A DNA stretch of 64,000 nucleotides from CAXWPM01 sp965206125 (lineage in GTDB: Bacteria > Acidobacteriota > Terriglobia > 20CM-2-55-15), in contig CBDBIN010000045.1 in the NCBI GenBank assembly GCA_965206125.1, positions 620,001-684,000 on the forward strand, written 5' to 3'. This document shows, one piece after another, positions 51,538-59,605 of the stretch; position 1 is the stretch's first letter, and every line of letters begins with the position of its first letter. The notes under the pieces were generated by a model that ran no database searches, was not told the origin of the DNA, and saw only the letters and a program-made list of their open reading frames with translations. A program made the translations under genes and the position numbers.

Positions 51538-53364
51538 TCAGTCGTTACGGGCCATCTCCGGTGTTCGGTTACGTGTGAGACGAGCCGACTTCTTATCAAA
51601 GTAGGTCTGCAGGATCGCCTGCGCGACCGGGGCCGCCGCCGAGCCCCCATGGCCGCCGCTCTCCACGAATACGCCGACGGCGATCTCTGGAGCGTCGTAC
51701 GGCGCAAATCCGATAAACCATGCGTGGTCCTCGAATTCCGCGCTGTAAGCGTCCTTACGGACGACCTGTGCCGTGCCCGTCTTTCCGGCAACGTCGAATC
51801 CATCAACCCGCGCCCGCGTCCCGGTACCGGCGTCGTTCACCACGCCCCAGAGCGCTCTCTGGACTAAGGCCACTGTGTCGGCCGCGACGGGGTACGTCTC
51901 GCTTCGCAGGGCAGGCACTTCCAGTCCCGCCTGCCGGAGGAACTCCGGAGCGACCAGGTGAGGCTGATTCAGGACGCCGCCCACGGCGAGTCCACCGACG
52001 GCATACGTCAACTGCAGCGGCGTCACCGATACGGGTCCCTGACCGATACTGACTGAGATGGTTTCCCCCGGGTACCAACGTTCACCGGTGGTCCGTATCT
52101 TCCACTCTGCCGACGGCATGATGCCCGCATCCTCACCGGGCAGATCGATTCCGGTCCGTTGCCCTAGTCCCATCATCGTCGCGTACGAAGAAATGCGGTC
52201 TATGCCGAGTTGGTCACCCAGGGTGTAGAAGAAGACATTGCAGGAATGAACGAGAGCGTCGAGTAGCGATACGTGGCCATGGCCTGCGCTCCAGCAGTCG
52301 AAGCGGTTTCCGTAAAAAACCTTGCCGCCCTGGCAAAGAATGGCCACATCGGAGGTAACGACGTGCTCCTCGAGCGCCGCTGCCGTCATGAAAATCTTGA
52401 ACACCGATCCCGGCGAGAAACGATTTTGTATGGCCCTGTTCTGGAAGGGATCTCGAGGATCCGAAACGAGCGCGTCCCACTCCTCGGGTAGAATTCCCCG
52501 GGCAAACAGGGTGGGATCGAAGGCGGGCCGGCTCGCAAGCGCCAGCACTTCCCCCGTCGCGGGCAGGATCGCGACTGCAACTCCGGTCCTGTCACCGAGA
52601 GCCATCTCGGCGGCTCTCTGCAGGTCCAGATCGAGCGTTGTGACGAGATCCTTGCCGGGCACGGGTTTCAGTTCCACGAGGACTTCCATCTCCCGACCGA
52701 AGTTGTTGACGAGCACAAGACGGGTGCCGTCCGTACCCTGAAGCAACGCGTCGTATTGCCGCTCCAGACCGAACCTGCCGACGATGTCGCCCGCTTTTCG
52801 ATCCACGAATTCGTCGCCCGAAAGCTCGTCCTGGGTGATTTCTCCCACATAGCCCAGGACATGCGCCGCGAGTTCCGCACCCTCATACCTTCGCCGCGGT
52901 TGGAAACTCAGGCTGATCTCGGGCAGTTCGAAACCTCGCGCCTCGACGAAAGCAATGTCGGCCAGCGAGAGGTCTTCGTACAGAAGAATCGACTGATACT
53001 CCGGACTACTACGGCGGCGGTCGAGGCGGTCGAGCATCTCCCCCTCGGTGACGTCCATACCCTCGGCCAGGATCGCAATCGTTTCTTCCGGGCTACGTGG
53101 ACTGTCTTCCCGGGTCAAGATCAGATTCCACGACGGACGATTGTCAGCGATGATGCGGAGCTCGCGGTCGTAGATGTTTCCGCGTGGCGCCTCGAGTGGT
53201 AAGTCGCGGATTCGGTTTCTCTCGGCCAGTTGGCGGTAGTAGGGCGATTGCGCGATCTGATGTCGCCAAAAACCGAAGGCCAGGATCGCAAAAGCTACCA
53301 GGATGGCCCCCAGCACGACCATGATCCGGGAGTTCAACAGCTCTAGTTCGTCACGCTGCCGCAT
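51538..53364 (-). CDS. mrdA: penicillin-binding protein 2 (class B transpeptidase)
   Basis: About 608 residues with one N-terminal membrane span (MVVLGAILVAFAILAFGFW). A pedestal domain follows (APRGNIYDRELRIIADNRPSWN). The transpeptidase domain has SPGSVFKIF (SxxK serine), HSCNVFFYTLG (SxN) and VAGKTGTAQV (KTG). It cross-links peptidoglycan during elongation as RodA's partner. The ATG at 53364 lies inside the mreD coding region (overlap of 14 bases), indicating translational coupling. Confidence 0.96.
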   Translation of the reverse strand: MRQRDELELLNSRIMVVLGAILVAFAILAFGFWRHQIAQSPYYRQLAERNRIRDLPLEAPRGNIYDRELRIIADNRPSWNLILTREDSPRSPEETIAILAEGMDVTEGEMLDRLDRRRSSPEYQSILLYEDLSLADIAFVEARGFELPEISLSFQPRRRYEGAELAAHVLGYVGEITQDELSGDEFVDRKAGDIVGRFGLERQYDALLQGTDGTRLVLVNNFGREMEVLVELKPVPGKDLVTTLDLDLQRAAEMALGDRTGVAVAILPATGEVLALASRPAFDPTLFARGILPEEWDALVSDPRDPFQNRAIQNRFSPGSVFKIFMTAAALEEHVVTSDVAILCQGGKVFYGNRFDCWSAGHGHVSLLDALVHSCNVFFYTLGDQLGIDRISSYATMMGLGQRTGIDLPGEDAGIMPSAEWKIRTTGERWYPGETISVSIGQGPVSVTPLQLTYAVGGLAVGGVLNQPHLVAPEFLRQAGLEVPALRSETYPVAADTVALVQRALWGVVNDAGTGTRARVDGFDVAGKTGTAQVVRKDAYSAEFEDHAWFIGFAPYDAPEIAVGVFVESGGHGGSAAAPVAQAILQTYFDKKSARLTRNRTPEMARND

Positions 53365-53881
53365 TCTGTGTTCGGCTCCGATAGGCGAAGAGCACCAAGC
53401 CAAGCAGGGTGTTGAACGCCGCCGACAACGCCCATATTCCGGGTGCTACCGTATAGACCTCAGCCACTCCCGACCGCACGACGGCCTCCAACACCACCTT
53501 CAAGATGGCATCGGAAAACGTAAACGCCACCAGGGCGAGGATGCGAGTAATCGTCTGGTCAACGTCGAATCGAGTCCCGGCCGTGGCAGCGACAAAACCG
53601 ATGAGGGTCTTGCTGAAGCCATTTACGCCTAGCGCGGCTCCGGAAAGCGAATCTTGCATCAGCCCCATGGTGCTACCGATCGCGATAGATCCCTTCGGGC
53701 TAGCCAGAGTGAAACCATAGTATATGCAATAGATTAGGGGTAAATCAAAATAAGCGAAAACCTGGAATTTCAGACTTAAAATACCCTGTGCAACGACGAC
53801 CCCGACCGACACAAACGCAAATTTTGCGAGGGTCGCAAGCGAGCCGTAACGATTCATCGTGTCGCTCATCGCCGTCGTCAT
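53351..53881 (-). CDS. mreD: rod shape-determining protein MreD
   Basis: About 176 residues, a small membrane protein with roughly five hydrophobic spans (LATLAKFAFVSVGVVVAQG, FAYFDLPLIYCIYYGFTLA, ...). The SPKGSIAIGSTMGLMQDSLSGAALGVNGFSKTLIGF pattern is typical of MreD. The start is uncertain: an ATG at 53881, another at 53869, or a TTG at 53893. It follows mreC directly and overlaps mrdA. Confidence 0.9.
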   Translation of the reverse strand: MTTAMSDTMNRYGSLATLAKFAFVSVGVVVAQGILSLKFQVFAYFDLPLIYCIYYGFTLASPKGSIAIGSTMGLMQDSLSGAALGVNGFSKTLIGFVAATAGTRFDVDQTITRILALVAFTFSDAILKVVLEAVVRSGVAEVYTVAPGIWALSAAFNTLLGLVLFAYRSRTQNAAA

Positions 53882-53894
53882 CGCGGTGCCCAAT

Positions 53895-54764
53895 TCACAG
53901 GAGCGGCCCCTTCCCCCGGAGTTCCTTCAAATCCTCGATCAACTCAGCGTTGCCCCAACCTTCTATTAGAATGAGCACCTCCTCGAGCCGCCCGAGCGCT
54001 GCGAAAGGTTCGATCCGTGCGGACCGGGTCAGGTCCTGAACAGGAAGGATCTCAACAATGCGGCCGACCGGTAGGCCCTTGGGGTAGATGCGGTCCGTGC
54101 CGGACGTCACCAGCTCGATGCCTACGGCCATGGCCGTATCATCGTTTACATGCTCCAGGGTCAGGCTGGACGACCCGTCGCCCCGGACTAGGCCTTGAAC
54201 GCGGTTCTCCCGCTCGATCACGCCGATTGCACTCTCCGCATCGGAGAGCAATTGGATAACGGAAGCGAAGTGGGCGGTCTGAATGACCCTTCCGACAACG
54301 CCGTCCGCGGTCATCACCGGCGCGTCGATGTGGAGCCCGTGCAGACTTCCTTTATCGACAGTCACGGTGTGCCGTACCAGCGTGGTGTCACCGCCGATAA
54401 CGCGGGCCACGACACCCTCGCGGGCTGACGGGAGTTCGAGATCCAGCAGCCTCCGTAATCTCTCCGCCTCCAGAACCTGTTCGCGATTGCTATCGATCTG
54501 CATGCGCATTTCAGATAGCTCGTCCTGAAGCATCCGGTTTTCTCTCTCGGTGTCGACCAGAGCAATGTAGTCGCCCCAAAGAGAAACCGTTGTGTGAACC
54601 GTGAGATCGAAGAGTTTCTCGAACGGAGTCACACCGTCGATGATCAAAGTCCGTACGAGGCCGGTTCTGGGAGGATCGCCTGAGGGCAGCGCGATCAGGA
54701 GAATGTGGACGAACAGAACCGTCACGAGCGCAAGCCACGCCGGTTTGTTCGACTCCAGAGGCAT
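53895..54764 (-). CDS. mreC: rod shape-determining protein MreC
   Basis: A 289-residue periplasmic protein with an N-terminal membrane anchor (WLALVTVLFVHILLIAL). A coiled coil follows (DTERENRMLQDELSEMRMQIDSNREQVLEAERLRRLLDL), then the two-beta-barrel MreC domain (VVARVIGGDTTLVRHTVTVDKGSLHGL, GVVGRVIQ, VTSGTDRIYPKGLPVGRI). It activates PBP2/RodA and links MreB to the wall machinery. It is separated from mreB by 261 bp that hold a dispersed repeat. Confidence 0.96.
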   Translation of the reverse strand: MPLESNKPAWLALVTVLFVHILLIALPSGDPPRTGLVRTLIIDGVTPFEKLFDLTVHTTVSLWGDYIALVDTERENRMLQDELSEMRMQIDSNREQVLEAERLRRLLDLELPSAREGVVARVIGGDTTLVRHTVTVDKGSLHGLHIDAPVMTADGVVGRVIQTAHFASVIQLLSDAESAIGVIERENRVQGLVRGDGSSSLTLEHVNDDTAMAVGIELVTSGTDRIYPKGLPVGRIVEILPVQDLTRSARIEPFAALGRLEEVLILIEGWGNAELIEDLKELRGKGPLL

Positions 54765-54799
54765 AGCTAGCAGCCGGTGGCGGGACCCTGCGGGGTCGC

Positions 54800-54950
54800 G
54801 CGCACGGGTATTCGGGTCACGGGCGCGAAGTGAGGAGGGAGCGAGGCGGTTTCATCGTAACCGACGAACGACAAAGCCCGTGGCCCGAAGCCACGTGCGC
54901 CCGAAGGGTTACGGCGAAACGACGCCGTCTTCGTTGTCATCGACTCCTCA
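54800..54950 (-). repeat. dispersed repeat family Q, copy 2 (between mreB and mreC)
   Basis: Shares ordered blocks with 21870-22025 on the minus strand, including CGCCGTAACCCTTCGGG, the CTTCGGGCCACG block, CGATGAAAC and CTCCCTCCTCACTTCGCGCC. It occupies most of the mreB-mreC gap (54765-55025), where no gene is convincing. Confidence 0.55.
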
Positions 54951-55025
54951 CAATGAAAGAGCATCGTCTCGTCTTCGTCTCCGTTTGGCCGTAACGCGCC
55001 CCCGCAGGGTCCCGCCGCCGGCTGT

Positions 55026-56051
55026 TCAACTCAGTGCGATCTTGCGCAGAAGAACGAAGTCGCTCAGCATCTTCGAGGTTCCCATGACCACGCAAGAGAG
55101 CGGATTCTCCGCCAGCGTGACCGGAAGCCCCGTTTCCTCACGAATCCGCGCATCGAGGTTCCGGATCATGCCTCCGCCGCCGGCCAGGACCATGCCCCGG
55201 TCGGAGATGTCGGACGACAGTTCCGGAGGCGTCCGCTCGAGAACAATCCGTATGGAGTTGACGAGCACGTTGATGCATTCATCGAGGGCCTCGCGAATTT
55301 CCTCGTCGGACACCGTGACACTCTTCGGTACACCCTCCATGAGGTCGCGCCCCTTGATCTCAGTCGTCTTCTTCTCCTTCAGAGGAAAGGCCGAACCGAT
55401 CTCCATCTTGACGCGTTCTGCGGTACGTTCCCCGATAAGGAGGTTGTACTTCCGTTTGATGTACTGAATGATCGCCTCGTCCATCTCGTTGCCCGCAACC
55501 TTGTCGGACCGGCTGTGAACGATACCGGAGAGCGAAATGACGGCGATCTCGGTGGTGCCACCCCCGATGTCGACGATCATGTTCCCGGACGGTTCCGTCA
55601 CCGGAAGACCGGATCCGATCGCGGCGGCCATCGCCTGTTCCACCAGATGCACTTCGCTGGCTTTGGCGCGGTACGCCGAGTCCTGAACGGCTCGCTTCTC
55701 GACCTGCGTAATACCCGCCGGAACCCCGATCACGATCCGCGGGTGCACGAGCACCTTGCGTCCGTGCGCCTTCTGGATGAAGTACGTGAGCATTTTCTCG
55801 GTGACGGTGAAGTCGGCGATGACGCCGTCCTTCATCGGACGAATCGCGATGATGTTGCCCGGCGTTCTACCGAGCATGTCTTTGGCTTCTTTGCCGACCG
55901 CCTCGACCTGGTTGTTCACCTTGTTGATCGCGACGATGGAAGGTTCGTTGACGACAATGCCTCTGCCCTTGGCGTACACCAGCGTGTTGGCGGTTCCCAG
56001 GTCGATGGCCAAGTCACTGGAGAAAAGGCTGAACAGGGGTCGAAAATTCAT
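55026..56051 (-). CDS. mreB: rod shape-determining protein MreB (bacterial actin)
   Basis: A 341-residue actin-like ATPase. Phosphate 1 loop SSDLAIDLGTANTLVYAKGRGIV at the N-terminus, GVPAGITQVEKRAVQDSAYRAKASEVHLVEQAMAAAIGSGLPVTEPSGNMIVDIGGGTTEIAVISLSG in the centre, and the adenosine motif VLAGGGGMIRNLD near residue 290. It forms membrane filaments that direct wall synthesis. It is the first gene of mreB-mreC-mreD-mrdA-rodA, and the cell is therefore probably rod-shaped. Confidence 0.98.
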   Translation of the reverse strand: MNFRPLFSLFSSDLAIDLGTANTLVYAKGRGIVVNEPSIVAINKVNNQVEAVGKEAKDMLGRTPGNIIAIRPMKDGVIADFTVTEKMLTYFIQKAHGRKVLVHPRIVIGVPAGITQVEKRAVQDSAYRAKASEVHLVEQAMAAAIGSGLPVTEPSGNMIVDIGGGTTEIAVISLSGIVHSRSDKVAGNEMDEAIIQYIKRKYNLLIGERTAERVKMEIGSAFPLKEKKTTEIKGRDLMEGVPKSVTVSDEEIREALDECINVLVNSIRIVLERTPPELSSDISDRGMVLAGGGGMIRNLDARIREETGLPVTLAENPLSCVVMGTSKMLSDFVLLRKIALS

Positions 56052-56480
56052 GGATTCGTACGTCAGCTCCTCAACCGCGCATTATTTGCGTTTTCAAGAC
56101 AGGGGGCCAACCCCTGCGCGCTATTTCCGCAGCTCCGGGCAGCCCAGAGGGGACCGTCATCGGAAGTGGACCTATCATAGTGAAAATGAACCGTTAAAAG
56201 CCAGTCCGTTTCGTTGCGTTAGAATGAAACTGCTCTCAAAACAGCGCACGACACCTCCGGTACAGACCCGATTCCAACGACCGGACCGCAAAAACGTCGC
56301 TAGCAGCCCGTAGCAGCCCAATTAGCCCATGCGCCACCACGGATCATTCTGATAGCATTAGCGGATGGCTGCGGCGTCCGGATCGTGGCGCGGTGGGTAG
56401 CTTCCAACGGAGCCTGGCGGAAGGCGGGATCTTGGGGAAGGACGCCCGGTAAGTGAGATGGATCGACGGGAGGCTCCTCA
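56052..56480. other. divergent promoter region of mreB and ppiD-like gene
   Basis: It separates two divergent starts. On the minus strand TATGAT follows a weak TTTTAA at non-ideal spacing, so no promoter is called. No gene is seen in these 429 bp. Confidence 0.4.
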
Positions 56481-58406
56481 ATGCTGGATTTTTTTCGGCG
56501 CCAAAAATCAAACCTGAGATGGATCTGGATCATCCTCATCGGTGTCTTCAGCGTCACGCTGGTCACCATGTACATCCCGGCCGGGGACCTCGGAAACGTC
56601 AGTTTGACGACCGATGTGGCCGAAGTGGGCAATGAGTCCGTCAGCGCTCGAGAATTCCAGACCGCGTACCGCAATTACTTGAACCAGGTGCGTTCGCAGC
56701 TGACTCCCGAATTGATCCAGGCGTTCCAGTTCGACCAGCAGATTGTCAACGGCCTGGTCGATGAGTACGTGATGGTCGCCGAGGCAAAACGACTGGGCCT
56801 GGACGTGTCGGCTGCCGAGATCCAACGGATGATACTCGAGACTCCGATATTCCTCGAAGGAGACTCGTTCATCGGGCTCGAGCGGTACGAAACCGTCCTG
56901 CTCCAGAACAACCTGACAGTCCAGGAGTTCGAATCGAACGTCCGGAACCAGATCCTGCTGGACAAGCTCTTCAGCTTTCTCACCTCCCCCGCCTCGGTTT
57001 CTGACGAGGAAGTCGAGAACGAATACCGGAACCGGAACGAGACGGTTCAGCTCGATTACTTCGTCGTGAACCCGCCGGATTTCGAGGACGACGTGGAGCT
57101 GAGCGCGGAGGCACAGCAGGAGTTTTTCGAGAGCAACCTTGCTCGCTACACGATGCCCGAACGAAGGAGTGCCCGTTACATCTACATCGACACCGTCAAG
57201 ATTCGGACCGAGATGGAGCCCCTGGAGGGCGAATTGCTTGCCTACTACGAGGAGAACAGGGCGGACTATGCCCTTCCGGCCCGTGTCCGAGCGCAACACA
57301 TCCTATTCAAGACAGAGGGCATGACGCCTGAAGAAACAGCCGCGATTCGTGATTCGGCGACCGATGTCGTGATGCGGGCCAAATCGGGCGAGGACTTCGG
57401 AGATCTGGCGAGAGAGTTTTCCCAGGATACATCGGCCTCGAATGGCGGCGACCTGGGCTACTTCGGCACCGGACAGATGGTTCCGGAATTCGAGAACGTC
57501 GCTTTCAACCTCGGCGTGGGAGGGACGAGCGACCTCGTTGAGACGGAATTCGGGATCCACATCATTCGCGTCAACGAAAGAGAGGATCAGAGGATTCGGC
57601 CTTTTGAAGAGGTTCGTATCGCGATCGAATCACTCGTCATGTTCCGGCAAGCTGCCGACAGTGCGGCCCAGATCGCGCAGAGCATCGCCGTCGAACTTCT
57701 CAACAACGACGACTTCGAAGCCGTGGCAAGAGCCCGCGGCACGGAAATTCGGGAGACGGGCCTGATCGCACGTGGCGAAGGACTGGAGGAATTCACGGAC
57801 AAGGTGGAACTGGAGAGCCAGATTTTCGGCCTGCAAGAAGGAGCGGTGGGAAGCGCCATCGCGGTAAACAACGGGTACGTGATCCCATCAGTCGTTGAGA
57901 TTCAGCCGGCGCACCAGGCGGCGTTCGAGGAAGTCGCCGATGACGTAAGTGAGGATCTGCGCACCGAGAAGGCCCGCGAACTGGCGGCAGAACGCGCCGA
58001 AGAAATCCGAAGTGGGCTCGCCGAAGGACAGTCCTTCCAGGCGGTCGCCAGCACGGCAGGGTTGGAGATCAAATCAAGTGAGGCACTGACCCGAGGCGGC
58101 TCTATCGAAGAGTTCGGATCGACGAGTACTCTCGACGGGCAAATCTTTTCGCTCGACACGGGAGTACCCGGCACTCCCGTCACCGTTGCGGGAAAGACCA
58201 TCGCTTTCGTCGTGACGGACAAGCAAGAGGTGGATCCGGTACTGATGCAGACCGGTTTCGACGAACTACACACGGAATTGCTGTTTAGGAAGAAAGACCA
58301 ACTCTTCGCCGCCTACAACCGCGAGGTGCGGAAGCGAATGGAGGACGACGGGGAAATCGTGATCAACAACGTTCTGGTCGGGCAGATCGCCGCGACGATC
58401 GGATAA
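56481..58406 (+). CDS. ppiD: membrane-anchored peptidyl-prolyl isomerase (PpiD/SurA-like)
   Basis: A 641-residue periplasmic foldase. An N-terminal signal anchor (WIWIILIGVFSVTLVTMYI) is followed by a SurA_N-type helical chaperone domain (about residues 40-230) and a parvulin domain (RAQHILFKTEGMTPEETAAIRDSATDV through GGDLGYFGTGQMVPEFENVAFNLGVGGTSDLVETEFGIHIIRV, about 270-370). Further parvulin-like segments follow (ALTRGGSIEEFG). This is the E. coli PpiD layout: it helps newly exported proteins fold. A GGGAGG ribosome-binding site precedes the ATG. Confidence 0.92.
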   Translation: MLDFFRRQKSNLRWIWIILIGVFSVTLVTMYIPAGDLGNVSLTTDVAEVGNESVSAREFQTAYRNYLNQVRSQLTPELIQAFQFDQQIVNGLVDEYVMVAEAKRLGLDVSAAEIQRMILETPIFLEGDSFIGLERYETVLLQNNLTVQEFESNVRNQILLDKLFSFLTSPASVSDEEVENEYRNRNETVQLDYFVVNPPDFEDDVELSAEAQQEFFESNLARYTMPERRSARYIYIDTVKIRTEMEPLEGELLAYYEENRADYALPARVRAQHILFKTEGMTPEETAAIRDSATDVVMRAKSGEDFGDLAREFSQDTSASNGGDLGYFGTGQMVPEFENVAFNLGVGGTSDLVETEFGIHIIRVNEREDQRIRPFEEVRIAIESLVMFRQAADSAAQIAQSIAVELLNNDDFEAVARARGTEIRETGLIARGEGLEEFTDKVELESQIFGLQEGAVGSAIAVNNGYVIPSVVEIQPAHQAAFEEVADDVSEDLRTEKARELAAERAEEIRSGLAEGQSFQAVASTAGLEIKSSEALTRGGSIEEFGSTSTLDGQIFSLDTGVPGTPVTVAGKTIAFVVTDKQEVDPVLMQTGFDELHTELLFRKKDQLFAAYNREVRKRMEDDGEIVINNVLVGQIAATIG

Positions 58407-58407
58407 A

Positions 58408-58436
58408 CGAGGAGGGGACGGTTCGGCCCCTCCTCG
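58408..58436. terminator. bidirectional terminator-like hairpin between convergent genes
   Basis: A 10-bp perfect stem CGAGGAGGGG / CCCCTCCTCG with a nine-base loop. It fills the 32-bp gap between the ppiD-like stop and the propeller-gene stop. No long T-run follows, so the mechanism is uncertain. Confidence 0.6.
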
Positions 58437-58438
58437 GT

Positions 58439-59605
58439 CTACTGCATTTTCCAGAACGAAACGCCGGACGCCTGCTTCCCGAGTTCCACGCTCGAAACCA
58501 CCTCCAGCGATTCCAGATCGATCACATCGAGTGCCCCCGGTTCGCCGCCAACGCCTTCCACTGAAATGAAGGCATAACGCGAATCGGAACTGATCGTGAC
58601 ACCGTGAGATACCTTCCTGGAGTTTCGAATCCGGGCGAGTTCCTCTCCGGTCTCGAGGTTCCAGACACCGGTAGAGCCATCTGACTTATAGGTGACGACC
58701 AGGAGACGACCGTCCGGAGTCGTCTCTAGATTGTAGGGACCGGGAGCGGTCTCGAACCGGCGCGTGATCTCCCACTTCTCGACGTCGACCTCCATCACCT
58801 GGTTGCCGCCGTTGGCGGCGACGTAGACGAACCTGCCATCGGGTGAAGGATGGACCCAGGTCGGCTTGACCTTTGCCATGCTGGACATGTCCATGCCGGT
58901 CATACCCTCCATCCCCGGCATGTCTTCCATCGGCTCAGCCTCTTCGGTGGCTGGCATGGCGCCCATGTCATGGCCCGCGTGCTCATCGGCCATGTCCATA
59001 CCCGTCATGGCGTCATTCCCGGACAAGTCCAGCCGACGGAGTACGCGAAACTTGAACGCATCCAGCTCGACCAACTCATCGGTCATCATCATGACCGAAT
59101 ACTGGCGGTCCCCGGCCCGGTTCAGCCGAGAACTGTGCGGCATGATGCCGACTTCAATCTGGGCCACTTCCAGCATGCTGGCGGTTTCGACAACCGAAAT
59201 CGTACTCGGCTTCATCTCCCCATGCAGGTCGAAGTTGACCACGTACAGGAGTCCGGTACTGGCAGCAATATCCATCGTCGCGGGAAACATCCCGACTTCG
59301 ACGGTCGTTACCAACTCGTCGGTCCCTGTCTCATATTTGTAGATCGACCCGAACGGGTTCCCGTGCGCGAGCGACATGTACCAGTAGCGACCGTCGGGCG
59401 AAACGCGCACACCATGGGGCCCTTCGATCTCGGTCGGCCATATGCCTACCTCGATGGTCTTCTCAACGGTAGCTCCACCCGGGCCGAATCGAACCAACGC
59501 CACCTCGTCCTCGGACTCTGAGGCGACGTATACCCAGTAGTTCTGGGCGCTCGCGACCGAGACGGTCGCGAGCGCCACAATCAGTACGATTAGAGTTCTT
59601 CTCAT
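58439..59605 (-). CDS. secreted YVTN-type beta-propeller protein with Met/His-rich loop
   Basis: About 388 residues. It has a signal peptide (TLIVLIVALATVSVASA) and propeller blades of the YVTN/cytochrome-D1-like kind (GPHGVRVSPDGRYWYMSLAHGNP, HPSPDGRFVYVAANGGNQVMEVD, SHGVTISSDSRYAFISVEG). Between blades, at about residues 200-245, is a loop with some 14 methionines plus His-Ala-Gly-His, resembling copper-binding Met-rich segments (GMTGMDMSSM). The start ATG overlaps the upstream gene's stop by four bases, so it is coupled to the LVIVD protein. Copper binding is inference. Confidence 0.85.
   Translation of the reverse strand: MRRTLIVLIVALATVSVASAQNYWVYVASESEDEVALVRFGPGGATVEKTIEVGIWPTEIEGPHGVRVSPDGRYWYMSLAHGNPFGSIYKYETGTDELVTTVEVGMFPATMDIAASTGLLYVVNFDLHGEMKPSTISVVETASMLEVAQIEVGIMPHSSRLNRAGDRQYSVMMMTDELVELDAFKFRVLRRLDLSGNDAMTGMDMADEHAGHDMGAMPATEEAEPMEDMPGMEGMTGMDMSSMAKVKPTWVHPSPDGRFVYVAANGGNQVMEVDVEKWEITRRFETAPGPYNLETTPDGRLLVVTYKSDGSTGVWNLETGEELARIRNSRKVSHGVTISSDSRYAFISVEGVGGEPGALDVIDLESLEVVSSVELGKQASGVSFWKMQ

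Noticed and set aside
54767..54964. Small gene between mreB and mreC
   Set aside because: The frame coincides with the dispersed repeat that also occurs at 22 kb, where the same frame is broken differently.
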